Positions 1 through 6,489 of a stretch of DNA of 31,039 nucleotides are shown piece after piece (positions within the stretch are counted from its first letter, which is position 1; every line of letters begins with the position of its first letter). The translations under genes and the position numbers were made by a program. The notes beneath the pieces are model-generated. The model was not told where the DNA came from, searched no databases, and was given only the letters and a program-made list of their open reading frames with translations. Source of the DNA: a virus; IMG/VR virus record IMGVR_UViG_3300045747_000299, positions 1 through 31,039 of that record; one strand, given 5' to 3'.

Positions 1-1452
1 CGCGGCGAGGCCGCGACCGCCGCCCAGATGATCGGGATCGTCCGGGACGAGCTGTCCCTCTGGAGGTCCCCGGAGGGGCGCATCTACGGGACGACCCCCA
101 GCCTGCCTGGACATGCCCTCGCGCACGGGACGCCGTCGGAGCTGATGAGCGCGGTCAAGATGCTCTGGTCCGAGCGCCACGCGGGTGCATGGCCGAACTC
201 GAAGGCATGCACCCAGACGGTCGACTACATCGAGACCATGGGCGCCCTCGCCCCGGTCCAGCCTGCACCGCTGCGGTCCGACTACGACCGGGAGGTCGGC
301 AGGATCGTGATCGACCTCGGGGCGGCCGAGGTGTGCCGTCGGATGATCTCCGTGACTGCGCATGGCTGGGAGATCGTCACCGCCGACCGCCCGTTTCGCC
401 GGTCGCCGCAGACGGCGCAGCTTGCGACTCCGACTCACGGAGGCGACCTGAGCAGGCTGTGGGGTCTCGTCCCGGTCGCCGCCGAGGATCGCCCGCTCGT
501 GCTCGCCGCGCTCATCACGGCCCTGATGACCGGCGTTGCACAGCCGGTGGTGCTGATGGCTGGCGCGCAGGATGCGGGGAAGACGGAGACCAGCCGTTTC
601 CTGCTGAGGATCATCGACCCGGTGACCGTCAAGGAGCGCGGAGGGTCGCTCCCGGCCACGGACGGCGACTGGAAGTCGCGGGCGTCCAGCTACCGCTGCA
701 TCCTGATCGACAACGCCTCCGGCATCACCGCTGCGCAGTCCGACAGTCTGTGCAAGGTCGCCACCGGCGGCGAGGCCACCAGCCGTCAGCTGTACACCGA
801 CGACACCGCGCACATCACGAGCATGCAGGCGCCCGTGTGGATGACAAGCATCGGCGTCGGGGCACTGCGCGGTGACCTCGCCTCCCGGATGCTGCGGATC
901 GAGCTGCAGGCATTGAGTAGGGACCGGCGGGTCGCGCTGTCGGAACTACGTGCCGCGCAGGACGAGGCCCTCCCGGCCATCACCGGAGGGTTGCTCGACC
1001 TGATGGTGGGGGTGCTGGCCGCACTGCCGACCATCAACCGGACTCGGCTGACATCGCGGCTCACCGACTTTGAGTTGGTCCTGCGCTGCATCGAGCAGAT
1101 CCAGGGCGGGTCGGGCACGGCGCGCATGGAGAGCATGGCCGACGACCTGACCGTCGAGGTGCTGGAGGGTGATCCAGTCGCCATGGCGATCATCAAGGGG
1201 ACGGAGAGGATCAGTGACGGCGTCGTCCGCTTCGGCCCGGAGATGATCGGCATGCACACCCCGACGAAGCTACTGGAGACCATCACGGCGTATGCCGGGG
1301 AGTCCGGCAGGTCGAGGTCCTGGCCGAAGACGCCGCGAGTGCTCTCCGATCACTTGATGCGGATCGCCCCGGCGCTGGAGCGCAGCCACGGGATCGTGAT
1401 CGAGCGGGTCAAGTCCAACGGCGTGCGAGTGATAACACTCCGCAAAGCCTGA
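1..1452 (+). CDS. SF3-like helicase / primase-helicase C-terminal part (5' end outside window)
   Basis: Probable ATP-driven replicative helicase part of a phage primase-helicase. The frame is open from base 1, so the gene starts outside the window; ATG 28 is the first internal start and gives 474 aa. Counting from that ATG, a P-loop GAQDAGKTETS lies near residue 178-188, a Walker B-like CILIDNAS near 224-231, and a sensor-like VWMTSIG near 270. The last 70 residues, rich in basic residues (TPRVLSDHLMRIAPALERSHG), resemble the winged-helix tail seen in phage primase-helicases. It is followed by a terminator and by a repeat block that could be an origin, which fits a replication role. The exact family is not certain: a plain ATPase of a plasmid-like replication system would look similar. 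No primase catalytic motifs are seen in the visible part. Confidence 0.72.
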   Translation, partial: RGEAATAAQMIGIVRDELSLWRSPEGRIYGTTPSLPGHALAHGTPSELMSAVKMLWSERHAGAWPNSKACTQTVDYIETMGALAPVQPAPLRSDYDREVGRIVIDLGAAEVCRRMISVTAHGWEIVTADRPFRRSPQTAQLATPTHGGDLSRLWGLVPVAAEDRPLVLAALITALMTGVAQPVVLMAGAQDAGKTETSRFLLRIIDPVTVKERGGSLPATDGDWKSRASSYRCILIDNASGITAAQSDSLCKVATGGEATSRQLYTDDTAHITSMQAPVWMTSIGVGALRGDLASRMLRIELQALSRDRRVALSELRAAQDEALPAITGGLLDLMVGVLAALPTINRTRLTSRLTDFELVLRCIEQIQGGSGTARMESMADDLTVEVLEGDPVAMAIIKGTERISDGVVRFGPEMIGMHTPTKLLETITAYAGESGRSRSWPKTPRVLSDHLMRIAPALERSHGIVIERVKSNGVRVITLRKA

Positions 1453-1465
1453 CCGGTCGAGCCCA

Positions 1466-1508
1466 GAGGCTCGTCGCAATCCGTAACCAACGGGTGGCGA
1501 CGAGCCTC
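1466..1508 (+). terminator. Hairpin terminator after the helicase gene
   Basis: A perfect 12-bp stem, GAGGCTCGTCGC (1466-1477) with GCGACGAGCCTC (1497-1508), encloses a 19-nt loop 13 bases after the stop codon. It is followed by CTTCGTT rather than a long U tract, which is common for terminators in high-G+C actinobacterial DNA. Confidence 0.7.
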
Positions 1509-1533
1509 CTTCGTTACTCTCCGCGACCATCCA

Positions 1534-1609
1534 GGCAGGGACGCAGGCAGGGACGCAGGCAGGGACGCAGGGACGCAGGCAGGGACGCAGGGACGCAGGC
1601 AGGGACGCA
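1534..1609 (+). repeat. Direct-repeat (iteron-like) array of GGGACGCA
   Basis: Seven exact copies of GGGACGCA start at 1538, 1550, 1562, 1570, 1582, 1590 and 1602. They are separated by GGCA or by nothing, so spacings are 12, 12, 8, 12, 8 and 12. The array lies in a non-coding stretch between the helicase terminator and the next gene. Two more direct copies and two inverted copies sit in the inverted repeat just downstream. An iteron, origin or partition-site role is inferred; open frames that cross this block are low-complexity and not credible genes. Confidence 0.9.
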
Positions 1610-1653
1610 GGAAAATCGTCGAAAAACCTGCAGTGACCTGCGGAGACGCCGTT

Positions 1654-1786
1654 CAGGGACGCAAGGGACGCAGACAAAGGGCAGTTCTTACTCCCAACCC
1701 TTAAGGAAAAAGAGGGGTACCGGCAGTCGGAGCCGCGGGAGTGGGTGGGTAAGAACTGCCCTTTGTCTGCGTCCCTTGCGTCCCTG
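1654..1786. repeat. Perfect 38-bp inverted repeat (possible origin hairpin or cruciform)
   Basis: Arms 1654-1691 and 1749-1786 are exact reverse complements over 38 bp, separated by 57 bases. Each arm carries two copies of the GGGACGCA word: direct at 1656 and 1665, inverted at 1768 and 1777. The loop holds an unusually A+T-rich patch around 1700-1712. Together with the neighbouring direct repeats and the replication gene upstream, this looks like an origin or protein-binding structure. A strong bidirectional terminator is possible but is a weaker explanation, since the arms share their word with the array. The rest of 1787-1917 shows no gene. Confidence 0.9.
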
Positions 1787-1917
1787 CCCCGTCGCCCCCG
1801 GATCGAGATATCACGTTGCGCGACGGTGGGTGGATGGCCGAGGGTCCTGGCCAATCGTCAGCTCCGAATCCTGACATCTCCGGGCATTACCGAACAGACC
1901 GCGCCGATACCTACCCC

Positions 1918-2103
1918 ATGAGCGAAGACAGCAGCACGACCTGGGTATCTGTAGGAAAGGCCGCCCGCGAGGCCGGCGTCGACGTCCGGACGGTTGGGAG
2001 GTGGGCGGACTCGGGTCGCGTTCCATCCAGGCGAACGATCGGCGGGCACCGGCGGGTGTCGCTGGAGGATCTGCGGGCGGCGCTGATGGGTTCCCAGCGG
2101 TGA
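1918..2103 (+). CDS. Small MerR/Xis-type helix-turn-helix protein
   Basis: A 61-aa probable DNA-binding protein. Residues 10-55 hold the pattern of excisionase/MerR winged helices: VSVGKAAREAGVDVRTVGRW, then a turn, then the wing TIGGHRRVSLEDL. It could act as an excisionase, a replication regulator, or the protein that binds the repeats upstream. No Shine-Dalgarno is visible before ATG 1918. GATACC at 1906-1911 lies where a -10 box of a leaderless transcript would be, so leaderless translation is possible. An in-frame TTG at 1816 would add 34 residues of low quality. The next gene overlaps its stop by GTGA. Confidence 0.75.
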   Translation: MSEDSSTTWVSVGKAAREAGVDVRTVGRWADSGRVPSRRTIGGHRRVSLEDLRAALMGSQR

Positions 2104-2453
2104 CCACGATGAATGGGTGCGGGTGGGCGCAGGCCGTCAACCAGGACCCCGTCGTGGGGTTCGACGGGTTCACATACGAGCGCATCACTCCGACCCCCCG
2201 CATGACCCGCTCGCTCGCCGCGCATGCCGACCGTTGTGGCGAGCCGTGCGTCCTGTGGCGAGTGGAGGGGGTCTGCGCCTCAGTCCCGTGGGGTGTCCGC
2301 ACGGTGGGGATGGCGGTCCTCGGCGGAGTCTCCGGCCTTGACGGGGGATGGGCCGTCGGCAAGCACTCCAGGCTGACGGCCTTCTCGATGTGCCTTGGCG
2401 ACCTCGGCATCGACCGCCGGATGGTCGTGGTCGCGAAGACAGTCGCCGACTGA
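2100..2453 (+). CDS. Hypothetical protein, 117 aa
   Basis: Not recognised. GTG 2100 is chosen because it overlaps the preceding TGA (GTGA), the coupling used repeatedly in this window; ATG 2109 is an alternative start three codons on. The protein has five cysteines, including a CGEPC pair near residues 44-48, no membrane segment and no known motif. It forms a two-gene unit with the HTH protein and ends shortly before a hairpin terminator. Codon use resembles its neighbours, which supports a real gene, but there is no functional clue. Confidence 0.6.
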   Translation: MTTMNGCGWAQAVNQDPVVGFDGFTYERITPTPRMTRSLAAHADRCGEPCVLWRVEGVCASVPWGVRTVGMAVLGGVSGLDGGWAVGKHSRLTAFSMCLGDLGIDRRMVVVAKTVAD

Positions 2454-2519
2454 TGGCCGTCACGACCTGACGCCCGGTCGTGGGTCGCGGGGGTGCCCAC
2501 CCGGTGTGACCCCCCAAAA

Positions 2520-2570
2520 CACCACGCCCCCCGCGGCGGGAGGGGTCCGGTCCCGGGGGGGGGCGTGGTG
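2520..2570 (+). terminator. Hairpin terminator with G9 tract
   Basis: A perfect 13-bp stem pairs CACCACGCCCCCC (2520-2532) with GGGGGGCGTGGTG (2558-2570). The loop is itself G-rich, and nine consecutive G occupy 2555-2563. It lies 66 bases after the stop at 2453 and closes the HTH operon. No gene is seen between 2454 and 2833. Confidence 0.65.
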
Positions 2571-2689
2571 GCCTCGGCTGTCCCCTTCGACCCCGGTCGG
2601 TCTCCGGCTGCATGCCGAGCGTCTGGCGGCCCGGCCGGGGCCGTGCGAGGGGGGCCCGTTCCAAGGGGCTTGCTTCGGCTCCAGCCGGA

Positions 2690-2740
2690 CCTGGTCAGGG
2701 TATCGAAGATTTCAGCGTTGAAGCCAGCCCCTGATCAGGG
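2690..2740 (+). promoter_or_regulatory. Pair of operator-like palindromes CTGRTCAGGG
   Basis: CCTGGTCAGGG at 2690-2700 and the perfect 12-bp palindrome CCCTGATCAGGG at 2729-2740 differ at one base in the shared ten and are exactly 40 bp apart, about four helical turns. They lie in the leader of the operon starting at 2834, next to a clearly A+T-richer stretch. Two-site binding by a repressor is inferred; the protein is not identified. Confidence 0.45.
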
Positions 2741-2833
2741 CGTTTTCCGGTACCACATAAAGCTTCATTTGCATAATCCCTCGAACCGATACATACGGCA
2801 TGAGCCCGACAACTACATGCCAAGGGGACGAAC
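2741..2833 (+). promoter_or_regulatory. A+T-rich leader and candidate promoter of the 2834-6489 operon
   Basis: This is the most A+T-rich stretch in the left part of the window. Candidate boxes are TTGCAT (2769-2774) with CATACG (2792-2797) at 17 bp, or an extended -10 type CATAAT at 2772-2777. Neither is a strong match, so the exact start is unsure. The ribosome site AGGGGA (2823-2828) is well spaced before ATG 2834. Confidence 0.35.
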
Positions 2834-3064
2834 ATGCAGCTCACCGAGTTCACCACAGCGGTCGCGCCGAACATCAAGGCCGGCGACCTCGTCGCCCACC
2901 CCACCCACGGTGAGGGCGTCGTGATGGGCGTCGACCTCCGCTTCGGCCCGACCTACACCTGGACGTCGGCGGCGATCCACTACCCCGGCTACGGCGACGT
3001 CCGTAACTACCTCGTCGACTTCGAGGTCGACGACGGCCTCATCATCACCAGGAGCGCCCGGTGA
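2834..3064 (+). CDS. Small hypothetical protein with SH3-like look, 76 aa
   Basis: First gene of the plus-strand operon, with a clear AGGGGA ribosome site six bases before ATG. Residues 16-35 (AGDLVAHPTHGEGVVMGVDL) resemble the small beta-barrel found in KOW/SH3-type and CarD-like nucleic-acid or polymerase-binding domains; this is a resemblance by eye only. The tail is acidic with a final RSAR. It overlaps the next gene by GTGA, so the two are translationally coupled. No function is claimed. Confidence 0.7.
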   Translation: MQLTEFTTAVAPNIKAGDLVAHPTHGEGVVMGVDLRFGPTYTWTSAAIHYPGYGDVRNYLVDFEVDDGLIITRSAR

Positions 3065-3306
3065 CCGACACTTACGGCCTCCTGAACCTCGCCTACGCCG
3101 ACCTCAAGGGGAGGGTCGACGCCCTTCGTGAGGAGCCTGACGCCCGCCCCCTCGCCGCGGTCGACCGCCTCTCCGTCAGCGTCGGCGAGCTGAGCGAGTC
3201 GTTCGCCGACCTTCGCGTCCGCGTCCAGGGGCTGACGGCCGCCCTGCACTCCTTCCGCGCCGCCCTGGCCGCCCGCTACGGCGACGACGACGAGGTGGCG
3301 TCGTGA
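3061..3306 (+). CDS. Small helical hypothetical protein, 81 aa
   Basis: GTG start overlapping the previous stop (GTGA). The sequence is rich in Ala, Leu, Arg and Glu with heptad-like spacing at residues 30-70 (VDRLSVSVGELSESFADLRV), so it is probably a short coiled coil. The DNA for residues 32-57 (3156-3231) is present again almost unchanged at 3847-3922, inside a scar further along the operon. Function unknown; it is coupled to the HTH gene that follows. Confidence 0.68.
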   Translation: MTDTYGLLNLAYADLKGRVDALREEPDARPLAAVDRLSVSVGELSESFADLRVRVQGLTAALHSFRAALAARYGDDDEVAS

Positions 3307-3545
3307 GTCACCGGATCGTCGACGCCGACGGCATCGCCGTCACCACGCCGATGACGGCCTACCAGCTCGGCCGCCTGCTCGGCCGGCCGGAGCAGACGGT
3401 GGCCTCCTGGGTTCGCCGGGGTACCGCCCCGCGCCGCACCCGCCTGAGCCCCGGCCGCTACGTCTACCTCCCCGCCGACGTCGAGGCGTGGCTCGACGGC
3501 ACCCACGGCATTCTGCCCCGCACCTACACCCGGAGGGTTCGATGA
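3303..3545 (+). CDS. Helix-turn-helix DNA-binding protein (excisionase/MerR-like), 80 aa
   Basis: GTG start overlapping the previous stop (GTGA). Residues 17-65 (MTAYQLGRLLGRPEQTVASW, then RRGTAPRRTRLSPGRYVYLP, then ADVEAWL) give a helix-turn-helix followed by a short wing, as in the HTH_17 family of excisionases and small phage regulators. It may regulate the operon or act in excision; nothing in the sequence decides. Its position inside a run of short coupled genes is typical for actinophage regulatory proteins. It overlaps the next small gene by ATGA. Confidence 0.75.
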   Translation: MSHRIVDADGIAVTTPMTAYQLGRLLGRPEQTVASWVRRGTAPRRTRLSPGRYVYLPADVEAWLDGTHGILPRTYTRRVR

Positions 3546-3652
3546 AGAAGGACGGCAAGAAGGCCGGGGACATGGTCCTCCTGATCTGCTGGGCCGCGAT
3601 GGCCCTCTGGTTCGTCCGTCACATCGGGTTCGCCCCGAGCATCAGCCTCTAG
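3542..3652 (+). CDS. 36-aa single-pass membrane peptide
   Basis: Begins at ATG 3542, overlapping the previous stop (ATGA). A basic head MKKDGKKAGD is followed by one hydrophobic segment (MVLLICWAAMALWFV) and a short tail ending SISL. This is the normal layout of a small inner-membrane protein with the N-terminus inside. Membrane peptides of this kind in phage operons can act in exclusion or lysis regulation, but no function is visible here. Confidence 0.6.
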   Translation: MKKDGKKAGDMVLLICWAAMALWFVRHIGFAPSISL

Positions 3653-3666
3653 AGGAGGACCCCGTC

Positions 3667-3789
3667 ATGACCACAAGCCACACGCAGATGACCGCCTCGG
3701 GCAGTGTCACCCCTGCGCCGACCGTCCGTGAGTCCCCGACCCCCACCGACAGCATCGGTGACGCTGGCCAGGAGGCCGGGGGATGGTGA
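3667..3789 (+). CDS. 40-aa Ser/Thr/Pro-rich peptide, possibly a gene remnant
   Basis: ATG 3667 has the strongest ribosome site of the operon (AGAGGAGGA, 3651-3659). The peptide is low-complexity: many Thr, Ser and Pro, ending EAGGW, with no recognisable domain. Its stop overlaps a GTG (GTGA at 3786) that opens a frame broken by the repeat scar. It may be a real small gene or the front part of a damaged one. Confidence 0.45.
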   Translation: MTTSHTQMTASGSVTPAPTVRESPTPTDSIGDAGQEAGGW

Positions 3790-3821
3790 ATGCCGGCGAC
3801 GGTCAGGGTGGCGCCGACCCT

Positions 3822-3850
3822 CCGTTACCGCCACCGCCGTCGTCGACGCG
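3822..3850 (+). repeat. 29-bp dispersed repeat, copy of 6020-6048
   Basis: Exact 29-base match to the part of the lipoprotein gene that encodes VTATAVVDA in its linker. The codon frame is kept relative to the adjoining 76-bp copy, so the scar would encode a fused VTATAVVDA-VDRLSVSV stretch if read in that frame. Confidence 0.9.
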
Positions 3851-3922
3851 GTCGACCGCCTCTCCGTCAGCGTCGGCGAGCTGAGTGAGTCGTTCGCCGA
3901 CCTCCGCGTCCGCGTCCAGGGG
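3847..3922 (+). repeat. 76-bp dispersed repeat, second copy of 3156-3231
   Basis: 74 of 76 bases match 3156-3231 inside the gene at 3061. The two copies are 691 bp apart in direct orientation. The source reading frame is preserved here in the frame that leads into the gene at 4004. The copy is joined at its left end, over a CGCG overlap, to a 29-bp copy of lipoprotein-gene sequence. Confidence 0.9.
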
Positions 3923-4003
3923 GTGGGGCTATACCCACTACGACGTCTGGGTATGGCTGGCCGACACCGGCCGCCAGCCCGTTACCACCAAGGAGATCTG
4001 ACG

Positions 4004-4642
4004 ATGACCTACACCGTCACCGATACCGACGACCACCCCGCCACCCTCGACGGCGTCATCTACGAGGCCCTCGGCGCGGCGTCGGTGTGCTGGGAGGATA
4101 TGACCGGCACTGGCGAGTTCCAGGAGCGGCGGGCCCGTGAGATCGGCGAGGCGGTGCTGGAGTACATCCGCACCCACATCGCGCATCGGCCGGTGCTCCG
4201 GTGCGATGACGCCCACCTCGGCCTCGCCACCACGCGAGAGCTGCTGGATGAGCTGACGTCGAGGATCGAGGTCGACTATCACTCGGGCGGCGGCGGGCTC
4301 GACTACACGACCGTCGCTGGTCGCCCGGGCGGGGAGGCCACGGTCGTGGTGGAGGGCTCAGCCTCCTTCGCGACCTACGGCGCCATCACCGGGGCGATCG
4401 TCGACTTCGACTGGGGCGACTACGGCCTGGACGTGGTCGACCCGCACGACAGGTACGCCGAGTGGGTGCCCGACCTGGCCAGGGCGATCGCGGGGGCTTG
4501 CTCATCCCGGCCGATGCCCGGCGACCGTTTCGTCAACGGTAACCAGCCCGGCGTCCTGACCCGCTGCCACACCTGCGCCGGGGACGGCACGCTGCACGTC
4601 CCCGACCCGCAGCAGCGGATGCTGGCGGTGGAGGCGTCGTGA
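4004..4642 (+). CDS. Hypothetical phage protein, 212 aa
   Basis: ATG 4004 has a good ribosome site (AAGGAG, 3990-3995). The frame is open further upstream through the repeat scar to 3704, but that part is a mosaic and is not credible coding. Residues 15-80 (LDGVIYEALGAASVCWEDMT, then EIGEAVLEYIRTHI) form an acidic helical region of the kind seen in many uncharacterised actinophage early proteins. The middle is Gly/Asp-rich and beta-prone, and one CHTC pair sits near residue 188. No catalytic motif is recognised. It is coupled by GTGA to the next gene. Confidence 0.72.
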   Translation: MTYTVTDTDDHPATLDGVIYEALGAASVCWEDMTGTGEFQERRAREIGEAVLEYIRTHIAHRPVLRCDDAHLGLATTRELLDELTSRIEVDYHSGGGGLDYTTVAGRPGGEATVVVEGSASFATYGAITGAIVDFDWGDYGLDVVDPHDRYAEWVPDLARAIAGACSSRPMPGDRFVNGNQPGVLTRCHTCAGDGTLHVPDPQQRMLAVEAS

Positions 4643-4812
4643 CCGACGAGTTGGGATCTGCCGTCGGCGGGCAGGATCCGGTCACCGCCATGCGCGAGGT
4701 GACGGAGATGATGCACGAGCTGTATAAGACCATGGAGTCGTCAGGGTTCACGTCGTGGCAGGCGTGCCGGATTCTCGGTGTGATGCTCGCCGAGCAGGGG
4801 GGGCAGTCATGA
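4639..4812 (+). CDS. Small hypothetical protein, 57 aa
   Basis: GTG start overlapping the previous stop (GTGA), ending with ATGA overlap onto the next gene. It is helical and acidic, with Met-rich stretch MREVTEMMHELYKTMESSGF, followed by a short helix containing QACRILGVMLAEQ. No known domain. The tight coupling on both sides and consistent codon use support that it is translated. Confidence 0.6.
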   Translation: MTDELGSAVGGQDPVTAMREVTEMMHELYKTMESSGFTSWQACRILGVMLAEQGGQS

Positions 4813-4934
4813 CCGGGACCCGGCCGTCGTGGTGGGTGCGTGCCGCTGGCGCGACAATCGCCACCCTGATTGTCGCTATCGCTATTGGCACCCTGGCCCT
4901 CCTGGCCAGGCTTGTATGGTCGGGAGTGTTGTAA
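4809..4934 (+). CDS. 41-aa single-pass membrane peptide
   Basis: ATG overlaps the previous stop (ATGA) and its TAA overlaps the next ATG (TAATG). After a short head ending SWWVRAAG comes a long hydrophobic segment (ATIATLIVAIAIGTLALLA), then RLVWSGVL. It is the second tiny membrane protein of the operon. Function unknown; a role in host membrane takeover or exclusion is only a guess. Confidence 0.6.
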   Translation: MTGTRPSWWVRAAGATIATLIVAIAIGTLALLARLVWSGVL

Positions 4935-5908
4935 TGCGGTTCCACGCCACCAATGACAAGGCCCCCGGGGCGAAGCGGCTCAGCCTCTACCGGCGCGCGT
5001 GGCTGCACTGGGGTAGCGACGAGTTCGGTGGCGCGCACAGCGTCTCCGCCGAGGTTACGTTCCGTGGCAGCTACCGTGGCGGTATAGGCTTCGAGGTCCG
5101 CTTCGATGGCCCTTCCGCGGAGACCCCGATTGACGCCGCCGTGTTCCTCGGACCACTCAGCGTCTTCGCCGGCACGAGTATGGGATCGACGCTCAACCGC
5201 TGGCTGCGTGTCCGTCCTGGCCACTCCCGCGAGATCGGCGTCCAGCTATCCGGCAGTGACGGCGCGGTCAGCAGGCTGGCGTACACGACGTTCCAGTGGT
5301 CGCTGTGGACGGATCCCGAACATCAGGTGCGCCCGTCGAAGTACGTGCGGGAGCAGGGCGGGCTGTCCCGCTGGTACTGCATGCGCCGCGGATACACGCA
5401 CCCGATCGGCCGGGTGCTCGACATCGCCCTCGGGAGGACCGCCTACACCACCGAAGATGTCGCCGAGGTCGACGCGGTCGCCCACCTGCAGGATGGCCCC
5501 TACCCGCTAACCCTCACCCTGCGGAGGTCGCGGTGGCAGCGCCCGAGGTCGCCACGGGGGATCACCCGCGTCGCCGTCGAGTATGAGGTGGTGCCGGTCG
5601 CCGAGGGTGGGCCGGGCAGCTGCCCTACCGGCAAGGAGTCGTGGGGGGTGGACAACGGCCTGGTGTCGGCGTCGACCAGGGAGTTGTCCGCGGCGGAGGC
5701 CGCGGACCCGGCCCGATGGGCGCCATTGGCGGTGGGCGCCTTCACTGAGCGGGTGTTGGCCCAGCGCGCCCGGTACGGCTGGCGCCAGGCGGTCGCCGCC
5801 AGTCTCGTGGACAGCGAGGTCACCATCGAGATCGATCCTCCCGAGGCCGCCCTGGGCAACCTGGGCCTCCTGCTCGGCGTGGACGGGTGTGTAGCATCGT
5901 GCGCATGA
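4934..5908 (+). CDS. Conserved phage protein of unknown function, 324 aa
   Basis: Starts at ATG 4934 within TAATG, giving 324 aa; upstream in-frame codons belong to the previous gene region. The layout recalls a widespread uncharacterised phage family: beta-rich N-terminal half with aromatic motifs (WLHWGSDEFGGAHS, FQWSLWTDPEH), a central RVLDIALGRTAYTTED, repeated RSRWQRPR-type basic strands, and near the end a GKESWGVDNG motif followed by a helix with an ERVLAQRARYGW core. I know the pattern but no function for it, and the match is from memory. It is coupled to the lipoprotein gene by ATGA. It has no signal peptide and no membrane segment. Confidence 0.7.
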   Translation: MRFHATNDKAPGAKRLSLYRRAWLHWGSDEFGGAHSVSAEVTFRGSYRGGIGFEVRFDGPSAETPIDAAVFLGPLSVFAGTSMGSTLNRWLRVRPGHSREIGVQLSGSDGAVSRLAYTTFQWSLWTDPEHQVRPSKYVREQGGLSRWYCMRRGYTHPIGRVLDIALGRTAYTTEDVAEVDAVAHLQDGPYPLTLTLRRSRWQRPRSPRGITRVAVEYEVVPVAEGGPGSCPTGKESWGVDNGLVSASTRELSAAEAADPARWAPLAVGAFTERVLAQRARYGWRQAVAASLVDSEVTIEIDPPEAALGNLGLLLGVDGCVASCA

Positions 5909-6489
5909 GACCGACAGTGATCGCGATCGCCACCGCCGCAACGCTTCTGCTCACCGGCTGCGGTGGGGCCGCGACGACACCGACCACGTCGACGGCGACC
6001 GCGTCGACAGGGGCGTCGGCCGTTACCGCCACCGCCGTCGTCGACGCGAGTGCCGACGACGCCGTCCCTGTCGGCACTCCACTACGGGTCGGTGACCCGT
6101 CGAACGGGGTTGAGGTGACGGTTCTGCGATACGTCGCCAAGGCGACAACCGCCGACCCGGCCTGGACCGGCGAGGGCGCCGTCTTCGGCGTGCGGAAGGG
6201 TGAGCGGCTCGTGGCCGTTCAGGTGCGGCTCGTCAATATCGGGTCGTCGGGGGTGTTTGGCGAGGATGCGCCGCCGGATGTCGCACTGACCGACATGACC
6301 GGGCGGCAGGTGATGGTGACGCAAGGTGGGCCTGGCACCGTCACGCTCGGCCGGACTCTGGGTGGGGTCCGTCTGCGCCCGGGTCAGGTCGTGACCGGAT
6401 GGGTCAGCCAGATCATCCCCGACATTGACATCGCCTACGTCCAGTACCGGCTCGCGGAGCAGACCCTGGAGTGGCGGGTCGCCCCTTAG
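5905..6489 (+). CDS. Secreted lipoprotein with DUF4352-like domain, 194 aa
   Basis: ATG 5905 overlaps the previous stop (ATGA); an in-frame GTG at 5887 lies upstream but the ATG gives a proper signal peptide. Residues 1-18 are a lipoprotein signal with lipobox LLTGC and lipidated Cys19. A Thr/Ser/Ala linker (20-55) follows, then a beta-rich domain (about 63-194) with VRLVNIGSSGVFGED and MTGRQVMV, resembling the immunoglobulin-like DUF4352 domain of actinobacterial surface lipoproteins. It would sit on the outer face of the membrane. In a phage this suggests superinfection exclusion or lysogenic conversion; that is inference. It ends convergently with the last late gene, sharing four bases. 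Confidence 0.82.
   Translation: MRPTVIAIATAATLLLTGCGGAATTPTTSTATASTGASAVTATAVVDASADDAVPVGTPLRVGDPSNGVEVTVLRYVAKATTADPAWTGEGAVFGVRKGERLVAVQVRLVNIGSSGVFGEDAPPDVALTDMTGRQVMVTQGGPGTVTLGRTLGGVRLRPGQVVTGWVSQIIPDIDIAYVQYRLAEQTLEWRVAP

Larger units (their letters stand above)
3786..4001 (+). pseudogene. Broken small gene interrupted by a recombination scar
   Basis: GTG 3786 opens a frame coupled to the previous stop, but it ends at TGA 3882-3884 inside repeated sequence. In the same frame after that stop, a plausible protein tail appears (GWGYTHYDVWVWLADTGRQP, then VTTKEI), ending at TGA 3999-4001 just before the ribosome site of the next gene. The middle is a mosaic: 3822-3850 equals 6020-6048 of the lipoprotein gene exactly, and 3847-3922 equals 3156-3231 with two differences. 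I read this as a former gene damaged by illegitimate recombination. A short gene from GTG 3885 (38 aa) cannot be excluded. Confidence 0.5.

Noticed and set aside
1534-1609. CRISPR-like array
   Set aside because: Units are only 8 bp with 0 or 4 bases between them and no variable spacers.
1494-1874. 126-residue frame through the repeat block
   Set aside because: Encodes only QGRRQGRR-type low-complexity sequence from the repeats and the inverted repeat arms.
2534-2563. Phase-variable G9 tract or G-quadruplex as a switch
   Set aside because: It lies in the loop and arm of a terminator-like hairpin outside any gene, so the hairpin explains it sufficiently.
3704-4003. Long N-terminal extension of the gene at 4004
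   Set aside because: The upstream frame is a mosaic of repeated pieces, is Arg/Pro-rich, overlaps another small gene and has no ribosome site, while ATG 4004 has AAGGAG.
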